Shown piece after piece: positions 7,460-16,043 of a DNA stretch of 52,097 nt. The stretch spans positions 1-52,097 of the forward strand of contig CALWRA010000019.1 in the NCBI GenBank assembly GCA_944383825.1, given 5' to 3'. The DNA is from an uncultured Acetatifactor sp. Lineage in GTDB: Bacteria; Bacillota; Clostridia; Lachnospirales; Lachnospiraceae. A model generated the notes under the pieces. It was not told where the DNA came from. It saw nothing but the letters and a program-made list of their open reading frames with translations, and did not search any database. The translations under genes were made by a program, and so were the position numbers. Position 1 is the first letter of the stretch. Every line of letters starts with the position of its first letter.

Positions 7460-8623
7460 TCAGCGTATCCACCCCCAAGTGATGGCCAGGTACTCTCCCA
7501 GGTAATACATGCCCCGAAGCCAAATAAACACTGCACCGGCAAAAAGAGGGACGGACATATCCTTCCTTTCTTCTGCCGCCATGGCTCCAAGACGCAGAAT
7601 GACGCAAATCAGCAGCACCATGGTTCCAAAGGAGGCTCTGTCAGGATAATGAGGGGACAGAATCATTGCGCCCCAGGACAATAACGCACAGACCAGCAAA
7701 AGCATATTTCTCCTGCCCATATGCAGCTTAAGGGCTCTGCAGACCATAAGCATTCCAAGCAGCGCAAGCAGCGCGGGAAAAAGGTATTCCAGTAAGGCCC
7801 TGCTCTCAGCATACCCCCTCAGAAAGCACCTCCATAACAGACCGTACTGGTTTTCCTCCACTTGGGCGCTGCGCACATAATTACCGGGAGCTATGATCAT
7901 CATGACACTGCCAAACAGGCAGGACACATTTCCCATAATCATCCAAGGACTGACGGGCCTTTTCTCTCTGCGGAGCAAAAGCATTACTCCAAGACTTGTA
8001 AGCCACACAGCCGGCCCCATATTTTCATTGCTCCATCCCGTCAGAATCCCCAGAGGCATAATCCACAGGCCGATGCCCGGAAGAGCCTTCACGCCCTGAG
8101 CCCGGCATGTCGGCTCCCGTCCGCCGCAAACGCCCTCGTCCGGCAGCTCCCTGAGATAACAAAATAAAAACGCCAGAATAAAAACCGTTATATACAGATA
8201 ATTGGCCGCACCGGACTGCCAGAACATACTCATCCGCCAGTTGGCATTCAGGCCCAGAAGCATACCGCAGGCAGCAAAAAAAGCAGGAAGCCTTTTCTTT
8301 CCCGCCATCATGCAGATTATAAACGCCAGAAGAAAGGTAACCGTCGTATTCAGAACATCCGCCGCCTCTTCTCCGGCCAAAAGAATCAGCTGAAGGATGC
8401 CGTGAGTCATGCTCCTGCCGCCCCAGTGAAAATAATGCCAGACCTGGCTTACAACAATATCCCCCAGAGATTTTATGGGAGTCTCCTCCGAAAGAAGCGT
8501 GGAATACCACAGGTCGTCCATCATAAAGGGAATCGCCCTGTGGGTCGCATACATAGCGGCTGCCGTCACAAGCAGCAGACCCGCCGTTATTCCGGTCAGA
8601 ATACGGCTCTTCTTTTCCTTCAT
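7460..8623 (-). CDS. DUF6056-like multispanning membrane protein
   Basis: The 387-residue protein has roughly ten membrane helices. An N-terminal anchor is followed by a conserved extracytoplasmic stretch with MDDLWYSTLL and HYFHWGGRSMTHGILQLILL (residues about 35-82), and later by LNANWRMSMFWQSGAANYLY. This pattern matches the DUF6056 family, whose members look like GT-C-type glycosyltransferases with an acidic pair near the first loop (DD at residues 36-37). A role in cell-surface glycan transfer is possible but unproven. It starts 15 bp after the alarmone synthetase gene and is probably co-transcribed with it, ending about 100 bp before potA. Confidence 0.65.
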   Translation of the reverse strand: MKEKKSRILTGITAGLLLVTAAAMYATHRAIPFMMDDLWYSTLLSEETPIKSLGDIVVSQVWHYFHWGGRSMTHGILQLILLAGEEAADVLNTTVTFLLAFIICMMAGKKRLPAFFAACGMLLGLNANWRMSMFWQSGAANYLYITVFILAFLFCYLRELPDEGVCGGREPTCRAQGVKALPGIGLWIMPLGILTGWSNENMGPAVWLTSLGVMLLLRREKRPVSPWMIMGNVSCLFGSVMMIIAPGNYVRSAQVEENQYGLLWRCFLRGYAESRALLEYLFPALLALLGMLMVCRALKLHMGRRNMLLLVCALLSWGAMILSPHYPDRASFGTMVLLICVILRLGAMAAEERKDMSVPLFAGAVFIWLRGMYYLGEYLAITWGWIR

Positions 8624-8638
8624 TTCCTTCTTTCCTCA

Positions 8639-9238
8639 CTACAGCCTCTGATCCTTCAGCTGCTGCTCAAAACGGCTTTCGATGAGCTCCAAAGCCATGG
8701 CATATTGCTGCATCTCCCTGCTGACCTTATCTTTATCGTCATACTCCTTTTTATAGCAGATTCTATGCTCCATGCTGGCCCAAAAGTCCATGGACATTGT
8801 GCGCAGCTGCACCTCCACCGGATAATATTCCATGGCGTCAAGACAATGAATGGGTACGCCAAACACGATATGAAAGCTGCGGTATCCGCTCTTTTTGGGC
8901 TGTTTGATGTAATCTGTTTCCTTAATCACAATCAGATCCGCCTGCCTCTTCAGGCATTGCACCAGATCATAAATCTCTTCCGGGAAATAGCAGATAACCC
9001 TAAGCCCGGCAATATCCATCAGATGATCCTTGGCATTCATTACGCTGTCAGTCAGCTGAAGTCTTTCCAGCTTTGCCTCAATGCTTTTTTTGTCCTTAAT
9101 CCGATTTTGGATATGATGAATGGGCTTTCCCGTATCCTTGCTGTAAATACTATGGTTTAAAATCTCAAGCTTCGTCAGCATAATCTGGCTGACGTCCTCA
9201 TAAGGTTTGATCAATTCATAATACTGCTCATTCGTCAT
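8639..9238 (-). CDS. Small alarmone synthetase (GTP pyrophosphokinase, RelQ/RelP-like)
   Basis: This 199-residue single-domain (p)ppGpp synthetase transfers pyrophosphate from ATP to GTP or GDP to make the stringent-response alarmone. The synthetase core is visible: DIAGLRVICYF near residue 92, KKSGYRSFHIVFGVP near residue 125 and the catalytic EVQLRTMSMDFWASMEHRICYK near residue 152. There is no hydrolase domain, as expected for the SAS class, and the C-terminal helix is charged. It sits between dapL (120 bp upstream, with an imperfect hairpin) and the DUF6056 gene. RelQ versus RelP cannot be decided here. Confidence 0.88.
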   Translation of the reverse strand: MTNEQYYELIKPYEDVSQIMLTKLEILNHSIYSKDTGKPIHHIQNRIKDKKSIEAKLERLQLTDSVMNAKDHLMDIAGLRVICYFPEEIYDLVQCLKRQADLIVIKETDYIKQPKKSGYRSFHIVFGVPIHCLDAMEYYPVEVQLRTMSMDFWASMEHRICYKKEYDDKDKVSREMQQYAMALELIESRFEQQLKDQRL

Positions 9239-9358
9239 TGGTTTTCCTGCCCGTTTTCAGCTATTTGGAGGCCGGCAAAATCCCGGCTCCACCTCTTCAG
9301 CATAGCTTAAAAATGTGAACGTTATATGAGCATTTTCTAAAATTTGGCTTATTTTTTC

Positions 9359-10579
9359 CTAAAACTGCAGAGCCTTGATTCTATTCACTGCTTCCACGGT
9401 ATTTTCATAGCTACCAAAAGCTGTCAGACGAAAATATGTCTCACCGCTTGGCCCGAAACCTGAGCCCGGCGTGCCTACCACATTGGCGTTCTCCAGCAAA
9501 TAGTCAAAGAACTCCCAGCTTGTCATTTTTCCGGGAGCCTTAAGCCAGATATAGGGAGCGTTTATTCCGCCCGAAACTGTATACCCGGCGCTTTTTAAGC
9601 CTTCCAGAATATATTTTGCATTATTCATATAATAGGCAACCTGTTTTCTCAGCTGCTCCCTTCCTTCCTCCGAGTACACGGCTTCTCCGGCTCTCTGTAT
9701 AATATAGGGAGCTCCGTTATATTTGGTTCCGTGCCGTCTCGCCCAAAGGGAGTGCAGCGCTACGTCACCGCATTTCAGATCCTTCGGAACCACAGTAAAG
9801 CCCAGCCTCACTCCGGTAAAACCAGCGTTCTTGGAGAAGGAGCGAAGCTCAATGGCACAGGTTCTCGCCCCCTCGCATTCATAGATGCTGTGAGGCACAT
9901 TCTCCTCAGAAATATATGCTTCATAGGCCGCATCATAAAGGATCACTGCCCCTACCTTGTTGGCATAATCCACCCATTCCTGAAGCTGATCCTTGTTCAC
10001 AACGGCGCCGGTGGGATTGTTGGGGAAACACAGATAGATCAGATCCGGAGTTTTCTTCGGAAGCATGGGCGCAAAATTATTTTCTACCACACAGGGCATA
10101 TAAATAACATCGCTCCAGGTTTCCGTTTCCTTGTCATACACTCCCGTTCTGCCCGCCATTACGTTGGAATCCACGTATACGGGATATACCGGGTCGCATA
10201 CCGCAATTTTATTGTTCAGGCCAAAAATCTCCTGAATATTGGCGGAATCGCACTTGGCTCCATCGGATACAAATATTTCATCTGCGCTGATATTACAGCC
10301 TCTTTTTTTATAATCATTCTCCGCAATGGCATTTCGCAAAAAATCATACCCCAGATCCGGGGCGTATCCCCGAAAGGTTTCCGCACATCCCATTTCGTCC
10401 ACCGCCTTATGCAGCGCCTCGATAATCACCGGGGCGAGGGGCTGAGTCACGTCTCCGATTCCGAGACGAATCACCCTTTTGTCCGGATGAGCCTTTGTGT
10501 ATTCATTTACCTTTCTGCCAATGGTTGAAAAAAGATAGCTGCCGGGCAGCTTCAGATAATTGTCATTTAATTGAAACAT
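9359..10579 (-). CDS. dapL: L,L-diaminopimelate aminotransferase
   Basis: The 406-residue PLP enzyme converts tetrahydrodipicolinate directly to L,L-diaminopimelate, the short lysine/peptidoglycan route. The start ([21 protein letters not shown]) and the segment [21 protein letters not shown] are characteristic. The PLP-binding lysine lies in [15 protein letters not shown] near residue 250, and [16 protein letters not shown] precedes it. The gene follows dapF by 15 bp, so the L,L-DAP it makes is passed to the epimerase encoded by its neighbour. Length and motifs are full. Confidence 0.95.
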   Translation of the reverse strand: MFQLNDNYLKLPGSYLFSTIGRKVNEYTKAHPDKRVIRLGIGDVTQPLAPVIIEALHKAVDEMGCAETFRGYAPDLGYDFLRNAIAENDYKKRGCNISADEIFVSDGAKCDSANIQEIFGLNNKIAVCDPVYPVYVDSNVMAGRTGVYDKETETWSDVIYMPCVVENNFAPMLPKKTPDLIYLCFPNNPTGAVVNKDQLQEWVDYANKVGAVILYDAAYEAYISEENVPHSIYECEGARTCAIELRSFSKNAGFTGVRLGFTVVPKDLKCGDVALHSLWARRHGTKYNGAPYIIQRAGEAVYSEEGREQLRKQVAYYMNNAKYILEGLKSAGYTVSGGINAPYIWLKAPGKMTSWEFFDYLLENANVVGTPGSGFGPSGETYFRLTAFGSYENTVEAVNRIKALQF

Positions 10580-10594
10580 TCCTGATCTCCTCTC

Positions 10595-11476
10595 TTATGT
10601 GGCGCTGCCGGGAACAAAAGCCACGTCTCCCTCAAATACCGTAACCGCCGGCCCTGTCATAAACATCAGATTCTGCCCGCTGTCCCATTCAATCGTCAGC
10701 TCGCCGCCTAATAGTTTAACAGTAATCAAGGAATCCGTCAATTGGTTCAGAACGCATGCCGCCGCCGCCGCGCAAGCGCCTGTTCCACAGGCCAGCGTCT
10801 CTCCTGACCCCCTCTCCCAAACGCGCATAAATATGGTCTTTCTGTCAATTATCTCCACAAATTCCGTGTTGATGCGGTTTGGAAAGCGCTTGTGGGTCTC
10901 AAAGGAGGGCCCGATCTTTTCAAGATTCAGGGACTTCACATTTTCGGCAAAAATCACCGCATGAGGATTTCCCATGGATACACAGGTCATCCTATATTCT
11001 CTTCCATCCACCTCAATCGGCTCGTTCACAACCCTTTCTCCGACCGCCTCCACAGGTATCAGCTTCGGTTTAAAAACAGGGCTGCCCATATTCACCCTCA
11101 CCAGATTTACCTTCCCCCGGTCTTTTGGGACGCCTGCCTTTTTCTCCACCGTCAGATCCAGATATTTTATTTTGCCCGAGCTGATAACGCTGATACGCTT
11201 TGCGTCTGTCAATCCCCTGTCATATACATATTTTGCTACACAGCGGACGCCGTTGCCGCACATTTCTCCCCTGCTGCCATCCGCATTGTACATTTCCATC
11301 TCAAAATCCGCTTCGTCCGAAGGGTTAATAAAAATCAGGCCATCCGCACCCACCCCAAAGTGCCGGTCGCTCAGCCATTTTGCCAGACCGGGCTTTTCTT
11401 CCCCGAGAATCCGCTCTTCAAACCCGTTGACATAAATATAATCATTGCCGCAACCCTGCATTTTTGTAAATTTCAT
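10595..11476 (-). CDS. dapF: Diaminopimelate epimerase
   Basis: The 293-residue epimerase converts L,L- to meso-diaminopimelate. The two catalytic cysteines are seen in MCGNGVRC near residue 77 and in ACGTGACAAA near residue 230. The N-terminal MKFTKMQGCGNDYIYVNG is typical. I chose 11476 because AAGAAAGGGTGC precedes that ATG and the family begins there; a 32-residue upstream extension is not family-like. The gene lies between the ANTAR regulator and dapL in what looks like a glnA-ANTAR-dapF-dapL operon. Confidence 0.95.
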   Translation of the reverse strand: MKFTKMQGCGNDYIYVNGFEERILGEEKPGLAKWLSDRHFGVGADGLIFINPSDEADFEMEMYNADGSRGEMCGNGVRCVAKYVYDRGLTDAKRISVISSGKIKYLDLTVEKKAGVPKDRGKVNLVRVNMGSPVFKPKLIPVEAVGERVVNEPIEVDGREYRMTCVSMGNPHAVIFAENVKSLNLEKIGPSFETHKRFPNRINTEFVEIIDRKTIFMRVWERGSGETLACGTGACAAAAACVLNQLTDSLITVKLLGGELTIEWDSGQNLMFMTGPAVTVFEGDVAFVPGSAT

Positions 11477-11499
11477 ATAAGCACCCTTTCTTAATCTCT

Positions 11500-12051
11500 T
11501 TATGAACTTTTCATAATAGAAAGCACCATCTGAGCCGTCTCCACCAGGTTGGCGCCGCTGTCCATGCTGCATTTCTGCAGATACCGGTGAGCTTCCTCCT
11601 CCGTCATATGATTTCTGGCCATTAAGAGCTCCTTTGCATCCCTTAGTATCCGCTCCTGCCGGGCGCTCCTTTCCTTGGGCCTCTGCTTTCTGCGCCGCCT
11701 CCTGCGGTCAATGCCATCCGCCAGCATATTTACGGTGTCGATCAAATCATTGACCTTAAGAGGCATGGAAAGACAAACAATGTCATTGCCGTAGCACTCG
11801 CTAATCAGGCTCTGAGACGCCAAAAGCAGCATTTCAAAGCCATAGGGCAGGCATTCCTTCAGCTGGTCATAAACCATATCCTTCATCTTATATCCGCATA
11901 TGACAATACCATCGCTCAGCCCATCCGCCCAGCTTATGGCCTGAGCCCCGGTAGTGCATACTCCCGTTACCTGGAAGCCGTTTCGCACAAGAATATTTTT
12001 CAGGCTTTTTGCGTCCTCCGGCTTCGGCAATGCCACAATGATATTCGTCAC
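11500..12051 (-). CDS. ANTAR-domain response regulator (RNA-binding antiterminator type)
   Basis: The 183-residue protein has an N-terminal receiver-like domain (residues 1-110) that lacks an obvious phospho-acceptor aspartate in the usual place: the strand reads GIVICGYKM. A basic linker of consecutive arginines (DRRRRRRKQRPKER) follows, then a C-terminal three-helix ANTAR domain (AKELLMARNHMTEEEAHRYLQ with a following AQMVLSIM helix). ANTAR proteins bind paired hairpins in nascent RNA and prevent termination. It directly follows glnA (44 bp), a common arrangement in Clostridia, so control of nitrogen genes is likely. No clear two-hairpin target with hexaloops was identified in the glnA leader. 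Confidence 0.82.
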   Translation of the reverse strand: MTNIIVALPKPEDAKSLKNILVRNGFQVTGVCTTGAQAISWADGLSDGIVICGYKMKDMVYDQLKECLPYGFEMLLLASQSLISECYGNDIVCLSMPLKVNDLIDTVNMLADGIDRRRRRRKQRPKERSARQERILRDAKELLMARNHMTEEEAHRYLQKCSMDSGANLVETAQMVLSIMKSS

Positions 12052-12095
12052 TCGCCCTCCTCCTTACTTATTATAGGTCTCTTGAAAGGGCTTTT

Positions 12096-13427
12096 CTAAT
12101 ATCTGTAGAGGTATTCCTGAATTTCCCACTCGGATACATGGGAGCGGTAACGATGCCATTCCGCCTCCTTGGCCTCAATATACTTTCCCGCCAGATGCGG
12201 CCCCAGCGCATCGCAGATAAAAGAGTCTTTTTTTAGCTCTTCCACCGCTTCGATCAATGTACCCGGCAGCTGTCGGATGTTCAGGCGTTCCCTCTCCTGA
12301 TCCGTCATGCTGAAAATATTTCCCTCCACGCTGGAGGGAGGTTCTATTCTGTTTGCAATTCCGTCCAGACCGGCCCGCAGGCACACGGCCAGCGTAAGAT
12401 ACGGATTAGCCGCCGAGTCCGGGCTCCTGAGCTCAATTCTTGTCCCCTCTCCCTTAACGGAGGGAATTCGTATCAGAGGACTTCTGTTTGTTGCGCTCCA
12501 TGCGATATATACGGGAGCCTCAAACCCCGGCACAAGCCGCTTATAGGAATTCACAAGAGGATTGGTGACGGCGGCCATTCCGCTGATATGCTTCATAATG
12601 CCTCCGATAAACCAGTGGGCTTCCCTGCTCAGTCCCATGGGATCGCCCGGATCCTCAAAAATATTTCTTCCTTCCTGGTGGAGAGACATATTAATGTGCA
12701 TTCCCGAGCCGTTCACACCGTACTTAGGCTTCGGCATAAAGGTGGCGTGCAAGCCGTGACGCTTTGCAATGGTTCTCACCGCAAGTTTAAAGGTCATAAT
12801 ATTATCCGCCGTCACAAGCGCTTCATCATAGCGAAAATCTATTTCGTGCTGGGCGGGAGCCATCTCATGATGAGATGCCTCCACCACAAGTCCCATATCT
12901 TCCAGCGTCATCACAATATCCCGGCGGGCATTTTCCCCAAAGTCCAGAGGACCTATATCAAAGTATCCGGCCTGTTCATGCGTATCGGTAGTGGGCAGCG
13001 TATTTTCATCCGTATTGAACAGAAAAAATTCGCATTCAGGGCCTACTCGGAAGACATACCCCATTTTTTCAGCCTCCGCTATGGCTCTTTTCAGCACATA
13101 CCGGGGATCTCCCGCAAAGGGTTCACCGCTGGGATAATGTACATCGCAGATCATTCTGGCTACCTTCCCCTGCTGAGGACGCCAGGGAAAAACCGCAAGA
13201 GTGGAGCAGTCTGGATACAGATACATGTCTGATTCCTCCACCTTCACAAACCCGTCAATGGCCGAGCCGTCAAACATGCACCTATTATCCAGCGCTCTTT
13301 CCAGCTGATTGGCCGTAATGGCTATATTTTTCAAATTGCCGAACATGTCCGTGAACTGGAGACGTATAAATTCCACATCCTCTTCCTGTACCAGTCTTAT
13401 CACATCTTCCCTCGTATAGCCGTTCAT
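12096..13427 (-). CDS. glnA: Glutamine synthetase, type I
   Basis: The 443-residue enzyme forms glutamine from glutamate, ammonia and ATP. The N-terminal beta-grasp domain and the catalytic barrel are present. Signature segments include FMPKPKYGVNGSGMHINMS, NPLVNSYKRLVPGFEAPVY and RSPLIRIP. The length fits the GSI-alpha group of Firmicutes, without an adenylylation insert. The start follows GGAATGGAGGATTTTT. Upstream lie a copy of leader block A (13434-13472) and a 15-bp dyad overlapping a possible -35 box. It heads a run with the ANTAR regulator, dapF and dapL. Confidence 0.96.
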   Translation of the reverse strand: MNGYTREDVIRLVQEEDVEFIRLQFTDMFGNLKNIAITANQLERALDNRCMFDGSAIDGFVKVEESDMYLYPDCSTLAVFPWRPQQGKVARMICDVHYPSGEPFAGDPRYVLKRAIAEAEKMGYVFRVGPECEFFLFNTDENTLPTTDTHEQAGYFDIGPLDFGENARRDIVMTLEDMGLVVEASHHEMAPAQHEIDFRYDEALVTADNIMTFKLAVRTIAKRHGLHATFMPKPKYGVNGSGMHINMSLHQEGRNIFEDPGDPMGLSREAHWFIGGIMKHISGMAAVTNPLVNSYKRLVPGFEAPVYIAWSATNRSPLIRIPSVKGEGTRIELRSPDSAANPYLTLAVCLRAGLDGIANRIEPPSSVEGNIFSMTDQERERLNIRQLPGTLIEAVEELKKDSFICDALGPHLAGKYIEAKEAEWHRYRSHVSEWEIQEYLYRY

Positions 13428-13433
13428 AAAAAT

Positions 13434-13472
13434 CCTCCATTCCTCAAAAGCCGGGAAAGCGCTTCACACTGC
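13434..13472 (-). promoter_or_regulatory. Dispersed leader element block A before glnA
   Basis: On the minus strand GCAGTGTGAAGCGCTT is followed, after a 12-nt insert, by GGAATGGAGG, which serves as ribosome binding site. The same two motifs occur adjacent to each other before nadE (17935-17960) and tadA (34824-34855). AAGCGCTT is a perfect 8-bp palindrome. It resembles half of a CcpA cre site but lacks the outer TG/CA. Confidence 0.65.
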
Positions 13473-13510
13473 CTTTACATTATATTCCATAATAACAACC
13501 GCCCAGGTTT

Positions 13511-13525
13511 TTTGTCAATGACAAA
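13511..13525. promoter_or_regulatory. 15-bp dyad TTTGTCA-A-TGACAAA in the glnA upstream region
   Basis: This perfect dyad with 7-bp arms lies 84 bp upstream of glnA. On the minus strand it contains TTGACA, a candidate -35 box 17 bp from TTATTA; TATAAT also occurs a little further on. It may be an operator for glnA or the divergent gene. The spacing does not fit the Bacillus GlnR/TnrA consensus. Confidence 0.4.
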
Positions 13526-13608
13526 GTAGAAATCGAATATTGCCGGCTTGATTCGCATATCTTTTAAAAAGAAAAAGCGTCCCTATTCGGACTCAAAGGA
13601 GAATACAG

Positions 13609-14121
13609 ATGAGCGCAAAAACTAAAATCGTTGTACTTCACATGAAGGAGTTAATCTATACAGGTATTTTTGCCGCCCTTGGAATTCTTTTCATTGTGCT
13701 GCTGATTATCATGTTTCTGCCCGGCAAAAAGGAAGAATCAGAGAATGTGCCCGATGCCGGTGCTGCGGATGAAAGCATCTCCTCCGTTTCTGCCTCAGGC
13801 TCCGTCTACATACCCGGCATTTACACTACGGAGCTGATTCTGGGCGGGCAGTCCGTTGAGATAGAGGTCATTGTGGATGCGTCCTCCATCTCTTCCATAC
13901 GCATGGTAAACCTGAGCGAAGCGGTGACAACCATGTACCCTCTGCTCCAACCCACCTTTGACTCCATCTGCGAGCAGATTTATGAGCAACAGTCTCTGGA
14001 AGAAATATCCTATACGTCGGACAATAAATATACCTCTCTGGTACTGCTGGAGGCCATAGAAGCCTCTCTCCATAAGGCCTCACCGGCTTCACCAGAGGGC
14101 GAAGAAACGCCGGAAACATAA
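13609..14121 (+). CDS. Membrane-anchored protein with FMN-bind-like domain, function unknown
   Basis: The 170-residue protein has one N-terminal membrane helix (residues about 17-42), an acidic Ser/Ala-rich linker, then a domain of about 85 residues outside the membrane. That domain (PGIYTTELILGGQSVEIEVI, then YTSDNKYTSLVLLEAIEASL) follows the strand pattern of FMN-bind domains. It lacks the S/T-G-A-T flavinylation motif: YTSDNKYTS stands where that would be expected. The C-terminal tail is rich in Pro, Ser and Glu. AAAGGAG precedes the start. It is divergent from glnA, and no function can be assigned. Confidence 0.7.
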   Translation: MSAKTKIVVLHMKELIYTGIFAALGILFIVLLIIMFLPGKKEESENVPDAGAADESISSVSASGSVYIPGIYTTELILGGQSVEIEVIVDASSISSIRMVNLSEAVTTMYPLLQPTFDSICEQIYEQQSLEEISYTSDNKYTSLVLLEAIEASLHKASPASPEGEETPET

Positions 14122-14170
14122 AATTATCAAATAACAGTACTTATTTCCCCTGATTTGAAAAAATTTCTTA

Positions 14171-14199
14171 TTGCCTAAAAGTGCCTGTTCGATTATACT
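14171..14199 (+). promoter_or_regulatory. Predicted sigma-A promoter of the chemoreceptor gene
   Basis: TTGCCT (14171-14176) and TATACT (14194-14199) are separated by 17 bp, 94 bp before the start codon. The leader can pair CTGCGC with GCGCAG over a loop of about 25 nt. No sigma-28 motility-type promoter was found. Confidence 0.5.
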
Positions 14200-14292
14200 T
14201 AATAAATAAAAACTTATACTTCTGCGCTATGTAAGGGCCATTTAAGCTGTCGGCGCAGCACACTACCATTCTACAAAAGGAAAACTGAAAAT

Positions 14293-15969
14293 ATGAAAAA
14301 ACAGGAAAAAGGACAAAAGACACTGAAAACAGAGCTGAAAATTAATTTCGGCGGCATTTTCACTTTTACAACGCTGCTGGTTATTATGGTGGTCATAGGA
14401 CTCATACGAGTTGCTTCAGCCAACAACGCGATTGAGACCTATGATTCTTATATAGAAGAGCTCTATGCCGCCGAAACAGCTCACTATAAATGGCTCATCT
14501 CCTTAAGCCAGTCGCTGTTAAATGATACAGAGTTTACCGGCACCACCGACCACACCGCCTGCGATTTCGGTCAGTTCATCTATAGTGACGCGGCGGCCTC
14601 AAATCCGCTTTTTTCCGATTTTCTGGCTGTTGCTGAACCTCTGCATAAGCAAATTCATAACGCCGCCGAAAACATTTTGGCCTTAAAGGCTTCCAATGAC
14701 ACACAATATCTTACCATTTATCAGCAGGAAGTGGCCTCCAATGTGGAGACTCTTGTATTGGAACTGGATTCTTTCATCAACGATTTGTATCTGGAATCGG
14801 AGCAGGTATCTTCCCAGTTTTCCATAACCATGGCGCAAATGGGCGTGTCCTGCCTTCTGGCTATGTTGGTGATCAGCTACTTCAGCCTGCGCTTCTATTT
14901 TATGATCAAACGGGAAATTATTCTCAATCTGAGCCTGATTGGGGCTCAAACAAAGAAGCTTTCCCAGGGAAATCTGAATCTTGATTTTTCATTCAGCACT
15001 GGTCTTTCCGAGATTGAAGAGCTGAAAAACAGTTTGGATTTCTCCTGTCAGGAGCTTTCCCGCTATATACAGGCCATTGATTTTGCAATGAAAGAGTTTT
15101 CCAAAGGAAACCTGGCTTTGGAATCACCTATTGAATTTATTGGTGATTTCAAAAAGATAGAAGAATCCATTACAGATTTCACGCTGCGCATCAGCGAAGT
15201 ACTCAACGAGGTTAAGCTTTCCTCTGATCAGGTTGCCCAGGGAGCGGATCAGATCGCCTGCGGCGCTCAGGATCTTTCCAGCGGAGCCGAAAGCCAGGCC
15301 AACAACGTGGATGATCTCACGAAGGTTTTAAAGAGCGTTTCTGACCAGCTCAATGAAACGGTTGGAAATATCAAGGATATGGAAAACATGATGAACGATG
15401 CCTGCGGTCTGGTTAACGATGGCAACGGGCAGATGAAGGAAATGATCGTATCCATGGAAGATATTTCCGACAGATCACAGCAGATTAAGAAGATCATCAG
15501 CATTATCAATGATATTACCTCTCAGACCACCCTGCTTGCCCTGAACGCCTCCATAGAGGCCGCCAGAGCAGGGGAAGCCGGAAGGGGCTTTGCCGTTGTA
15601 GCGGACGAGGTCACAGAGCTTGCCCGTAAATCCTCCGACGCAGCGGATGAAATTTCCCGACTCATTGAGGACACCATGGAGGCTGTTTCCATTGGGTCCA
15701 ATAAGGCTAAAAAAACGGCCGCCATGCTGGAGGACATTGCAACCCAGAGTCATGACATCAGCCAGAGAATGACTGAAATCGCGCAGATTACCAATGAAGA
15801 GTCTGCCAGCCTGGATCAGATTGTGTCCAGCGTAAATGATATTTCCAGCGTAATTCAATCCAATTCCGCCACCTCACAGGAAAGCGCGGCTTCCAGCGAA
15901 GAGCTGTCTGCGCAGGCTCAGGTTTTGAAGGATCTCACCCGCGGATTCCAACTGAAGGGATTTCAGTAA
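14293..15969 (+). CDS. Methyl-accepting chemotaxis protein with extracytoplasmic CZB zinc-binding domain
   Basis: This 558-residue chemoreceptor has TM1 at about residues 20-42 and TM2 at about 183-205, a HAMP-like region after TM2, and a standard signalling hairpin. The conserved tip lies near residues 405-450 ([27 protein letters not shown]). Between the two membrane helices sits a CZB-type domain: H64 with W67, then H87 and C90 in a C-D-F-G-Q-F motif, then H118 and H122 spaced HxxxH. All spacings fit the published CZB consensus. CZB domains bind zinc and sense hypochlorite or redox state, usually in the cytoplasm. The gene is isolated, with no other chemotaxis genes in the window, and is convergent with nadE. 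Confidence 0.9.
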   Translation: MKKQEKGQKTLKTELKINFGGIFTFTTLLVIMVVIGLIRVASANNAIETYDSYIEELYAAETAHYKWLISLSQSLLNDTEFTGTTDHTACDFGQFIYSDAAASNPLFSDFLAVAEPLHKQIHNAAENILALKASNDTQYLTIYQQEVASNVETLVLELDSFINDLYLESEQVSSQFSITMAQMGVSCLLAMLVISYFSLRFYFMIKREIILNLSLIGAQTKKLSQGNLNLDFSFSTGLSEIEELKNSLDFSCQELSRYIQAIDFAMKEFSKGNLALESPIEFIGDFKKIEESITDFTLRISEVLNEVKLSSDQVAQGADQIACGAQDLSSGAESQANNVDDLTKVLKSVSDQLNETVGNIKDMENMMNDACGLVNDGNGQMKEMIVSMEDISDRSQQIKKIISIINDITSQTTLLALNASIEAARAGEAGRGFAVVADEVTELARKSSDAADEISRLIEDTMEAVSIGSNKAKKTAAMLEDIATQSHDISQRMTEIAQITNEESASLDQIVSSVNDISSVIQSNSATSQESAASSEELSAQAQVLKDLTRGFQLKGFQ

Positions 15970-15994
15970 ACCTTTTCTCCATTTTTATGATAAA

Positions 15995-16043
15995 GGCAGG
16001 AGGAGCCGGAGGGCTTAAATAAGCCTCTCCAGCTCCTCCTGCC
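15995..16043 (-). terminator. Terminator embedded in the 3' end of nadE
   Basis: A long stem pairs GGCAGGAGGAGC with GCTCCTCCTGCC and continues as GGAG/CTCC and GGCTT/AAGCC, about 21 pairs with one wobble and one bulge, loop ATTT. The nadE stop codon (16015-16017) lies at the loop, so the last codons of nadE form one arm. On the minus strand TTTATC follows; on the plus strand ATATTTTT follows, so it may also end the convergent chemoreceptor transcript. Confidence 0.75.

Noticed and set aside
13452..13472. CcpA cre site in the glnA leader
   Set aside because: AAGCGCTTTC matches the cre core, but the outer TG and CA are absent in all three copies of the motif. Conservation of CAGTGT and GGAATGGAG around it fits a leader repeat better.
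13511..13525. GlnR/TnrA site upstream of glnA
   Set aside because: The dyad contains TGTCA and TGACA, but the half-sites are too close for the TGTNA-N7-TNACA consensus.
14200..14292. Riboswitch (c-di-GMP type) in the chemoreceptor leader
   Set aside because: Only a simple CTGCGC/GCGCAG pairing is visible. The conserved c-di-GMP aptamer core is missing.
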